Shown: one piece after another, positions 62,321-64,000 of the stretch | Position numbering within the stretch: position 1 is the stretch's first letter | Layout: each line of letters starts with the position of its first letter | From: Klebsiella electrica | GTDB lineage: Bacteria > Pseudomonadota > Gammaproteobacteria > Enterobacterales > Enterobacteriaceae | Length of the DNA: 64,000 bases | Reading direction: 5' to 3' | NCBI RefSeq assembly: GCF_006711645.1 | Contig: NZ_CP041247.1 | Location: 3,472,001-3,536,000, forward strand | Made by a program: the position numbers and the translations under genes | The notes under the pieces: model-generated | Database searches by the model: none | Told to the model about the DNA's origin: nothing | Seen by the model: only the letters and a program-made list of their open reading frames with translations

Positions 62321-63973
62321 ATGTTTTGTGTGCAATGTGAACAAACCATCCGTACCCCGGCAGGCAACGGCTGCTCTTACGCGCAGGGTATGTGCGGTAA
62401 AACGGCAGAAACCTCCGATCTCCAGGATCTGCTGATTGCTTCCCTACAAGGTCTGTCTGCCTGGGCGGTAAAAGCCCGTGAATATGGCATCATCGATCAT
62501 GAGGTTGATAATTTTGCCCCGCGCGCATTTTTCTCTACGCTGACCAACGTTAACTTCGACTCCCCGCGGATTGTCGGCTACGCGCGTGAGGCTATTGCCA
62601 TGCGCGAGGCGCTGAAAGCACGGTGCCTGAGCGTGGATGCGACCGCCAGCGTCGATAACCCGATGGCCGATCTGCAACTGGTGAGCGATGATCTCGGCGA
62701 CCTGCAGCGTCAGGCGGCCGAATTTACCCCGAATAAAGATAAAGCGGCCATTGGCGAGAACATCCTCGGCCTGCGTCTGCTGTGTCTGTACGGTCTGAAA
62801 GGCGCAGCGGCCTATATGGAGCACGCGCACGTTCTCGGTCAGTACGACAATGACATCTATGCGCAGTACCACAAAATCATGGCCTGGCTGGGTACCTGGC
62901 CCGCCGATTTGAACGCTCTGCTGGAGTGTTCAATGGAAATTGGCCAGATGAACTTCAACGTGATGAGCATTCTGGATGCCGGTGAAACGTCTAAATATGG
63001 TCACCCGACGCCGACTCAGGTCAACGTCAAAGCGAGCGAAGGCAAGTGCATCCTGATCTCCGGCCACGACCTGAAAGATCTGTACAACCTGCTGGAGCAG
63101 ACCGAAGGCACCGGCGTTAACGTCTATACCCACGGTGAAATGCTGCCGGCGCACGGCTATCCGGAGCTGCGTAAATTCAAACACCTGATCGGTAACTACG
63201 GCAGCGGCTGGCAAAATCAGCAGGTAGAATTTGCCCGCTTCCCGGGGCCTGTGGTGATGACCTCAAACTGCATTATCGACCCGACCGTTGGCGCCTATGA
63301 TGACCGTATCTGGACCCGCAGCATTGTCGGCTGGCCGGGCGTCAGTCACCTCGAAGGGGATGATTTTGCTCCGGTTATCGCTCAGGCACAGCAGATGGCG
63401 GGCTTCCCGTACAGCGAAATTCCGCATCTGATCACCGTCGGCTTCGGTCGCCAGACGCTACTGGGCGCCGCGGATACCCTCATCGACCTGGTGAGCCGTG
63501 AAAAACTGCGCCATATCTTCCTGGTTGGCGGCTGCGACGGCGCGCGCGGCGAACGTAATTACTTCACCGATTTCGCCACCAGCGTGCCGGATGACTGCCT
63601 GATCCTGACCCTGGCCTGCGGTAAATACCGCTTTAACAAACTGGAGTTCGGTGATATCGAAGGTTTGCCGCGTCTGGTGGATGCCGGTCAGTGTAACGAC
63701 GCCTACTCGGCGATTATTCTGGCGGTGACGCTGGCAGAGAAACTGGGCTGCGGCGTCAACGATCTGCCGCTCTCGCTGGTACTCTCCTGGTTTGAGCAAA
63801 AAGCGATCGTTATTCTGCTGACCCTGCTTTCGCTGGGAGTGAAGAACATCGTGACCGGCCCAACCGCTCCGGGCTTCTTCACGCCGGACCTGCTGGCTAT
63901 TCTCAATGAGAAGTTCGGCTTGCGTTCAGTGACGACCGTAGAACAAGACATGCAGCAGCTGTTGAGCGCGTAA
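62321..63973 (+). CDS. hcp: Hydroxylamine reductase / hybrid cluster protein Hcp
   Basis: Iron-sulfur protein with a hybrid Fe-S-O cluster; high-affinity nitric oxide reductase and protein S-nitrosylase in anaerobic E. coli. The start at the ATG at 62321 ([12 protein letters not shown]) gives 550 residues, as in E. coli; an in-frame ATG at 62288 lies inside the NsrR site. The N-terminal cluster is C3-X2-C6-X11-C18-X6-C25, the class with a [2Fe-2S]-type spacing. Hybrid-cluster ligand regions ([24 protein letters not shown]) are present. hcr follows after 11 bases. Confidence 0.97.
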   Translation: MFCVQCEQTIRTPAGNGCSYAQGMCGKTAETSDLQDLLIASLQGLSAWAVKAREYGIIDHEVDNFAPRAFFSTLTNVNFDSPRIVGYAREAIAMREALKARCLSVDATASVDNPMADLQLVSDDLGDLQRQAAEFTPNKDKAAIGENILGLRLLCLYGLKGAAAYMEHAHVLGQYDNDIYAQYHKIMAWLGTWPADLNALLECSMEIGQMNFNVMSILDAGETSKYGHPTPTQVNVKASEGKCILISGHDLKDLYNLLEQTEGTGVNVYTHGEMLPAHGYPELRKFKHLIGNYGSGWQNQQVEFARFPGPVVMTSNCIIDPTVGAYDDRIWTRSIVGWPGVSHLEGDDFAPVIAQAQQMAGFPYSEIPHLITVGFGRQTLLGAADTLIDLVSREKLRHIFLVGGCDGARGERNYFTDFATSVPDDCLILTLACGKYRFNKLEFGDIEGLPRLVDAGQCNDAYSAIILAVTLAEKLGCGVNDLPLSLVLSWFEQKAIVILLTLLSLGVKNIVTGPTAPGFFTPDLLAILNEKFGLRSVTTVEQDMQQLLSA

Positions 63974-63984
63974 GGAGTAAGAGA

Positions 63985-64000
63985 ATGACCATGCCAACCC
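63985..64000 (+). CDS. hcr: NADH oxidoreductase Hcr, first five codons only (runs off right edge)
   Basis: ATG ACC ATG CCA ACC after an AAGGAG ribosome-binding site reads MTMPT, the known beginning of Hcr, the NADH-dependent reductase that feeds electrons to Hcp. Assigned mainly from position directly after hcp. Confidence 0.75.

Overview
The window is a chromosomal segment of a member of the Enterobacteriaceae. Gene order from mukB to hcp/hcr follows the Escherichia coli K-12 b0924 to b0872 block with near-identical product lengths. Some E. coli genes of this block are absent (ycaL, ycaC, ycaM, ycaN, ycaK, ybjX, the tRNA gene serW), ycaP survives only as a remnant, and a five-gene PTS/transketolase operon sits where ycaM/N/K would be. 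Overall this fits a Klebsiella/Raoultella-type genome best. The genus is an inference from memory of gene content, not a database result.

Layout. 1-4.7 kb: condensin locus cmoM-mukF-mukE-mukB (mukB cut by the left edge). 4.8-9.9 kb: elyC, ycbJ, kdsB-ycaR, ycaQ, lpxK-msbA, i.e. cell-envelope and lipid A genes. 11.7-19.7 kb: comEC, ihfB, rpsA, cmk, aroA, serC. 19.7-20.3 kb: decayed ycaP. 20.3-26.8 kb: ycaO and the anaerobic pyruvate formate-lyase set focA-pflB and pflA, with a palindromic mobile-type repeat between pflB and pflA. 26.8-31.6 kb: accessory carbohydrate island, with an RpiR-type regulator divergent from IIB-IIC-transketolase N-transketolase C-IIA. 31.7-37.0 kb: ycaD and the dmsABC DMSO reductase operon, in which dmsB carries an in-frame amber codon. 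37.2-45.2 kb: serS, rarA, lolA, ftsK, lrp. 45.8-51.8 kb: trxB, cydDC, aat, infA. 51.9-60 kb: clpA, clpS, cspD, macAB, ybjD. 60.4-64 kb: aqpZ, lysO, hcp and the first bases of hcr.

Functional links: several units serve anaerobic or nitrosative physiology (focA-pflB-pflA, dmsABC, hcp-hcr, cydDC), and FNR/NsrR-like sites are visible upstream of focA and hcp. clpA/clpS and aat together form the N-end rule pathway. lpxK/msbA/kdsB supply LPS.

Most of the window is conserved core genome. The parts that deserve attention are the PTS/split-transketolase operon with its paired palindromic operators, the dmsB nonsense codon, the ycaP remnant, the palindromic repeat beside pflA, and the tandem repeats in the ftsK linker. 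I saw no CRISPR array, prophage, transposase, rRNA or tRNA gene.
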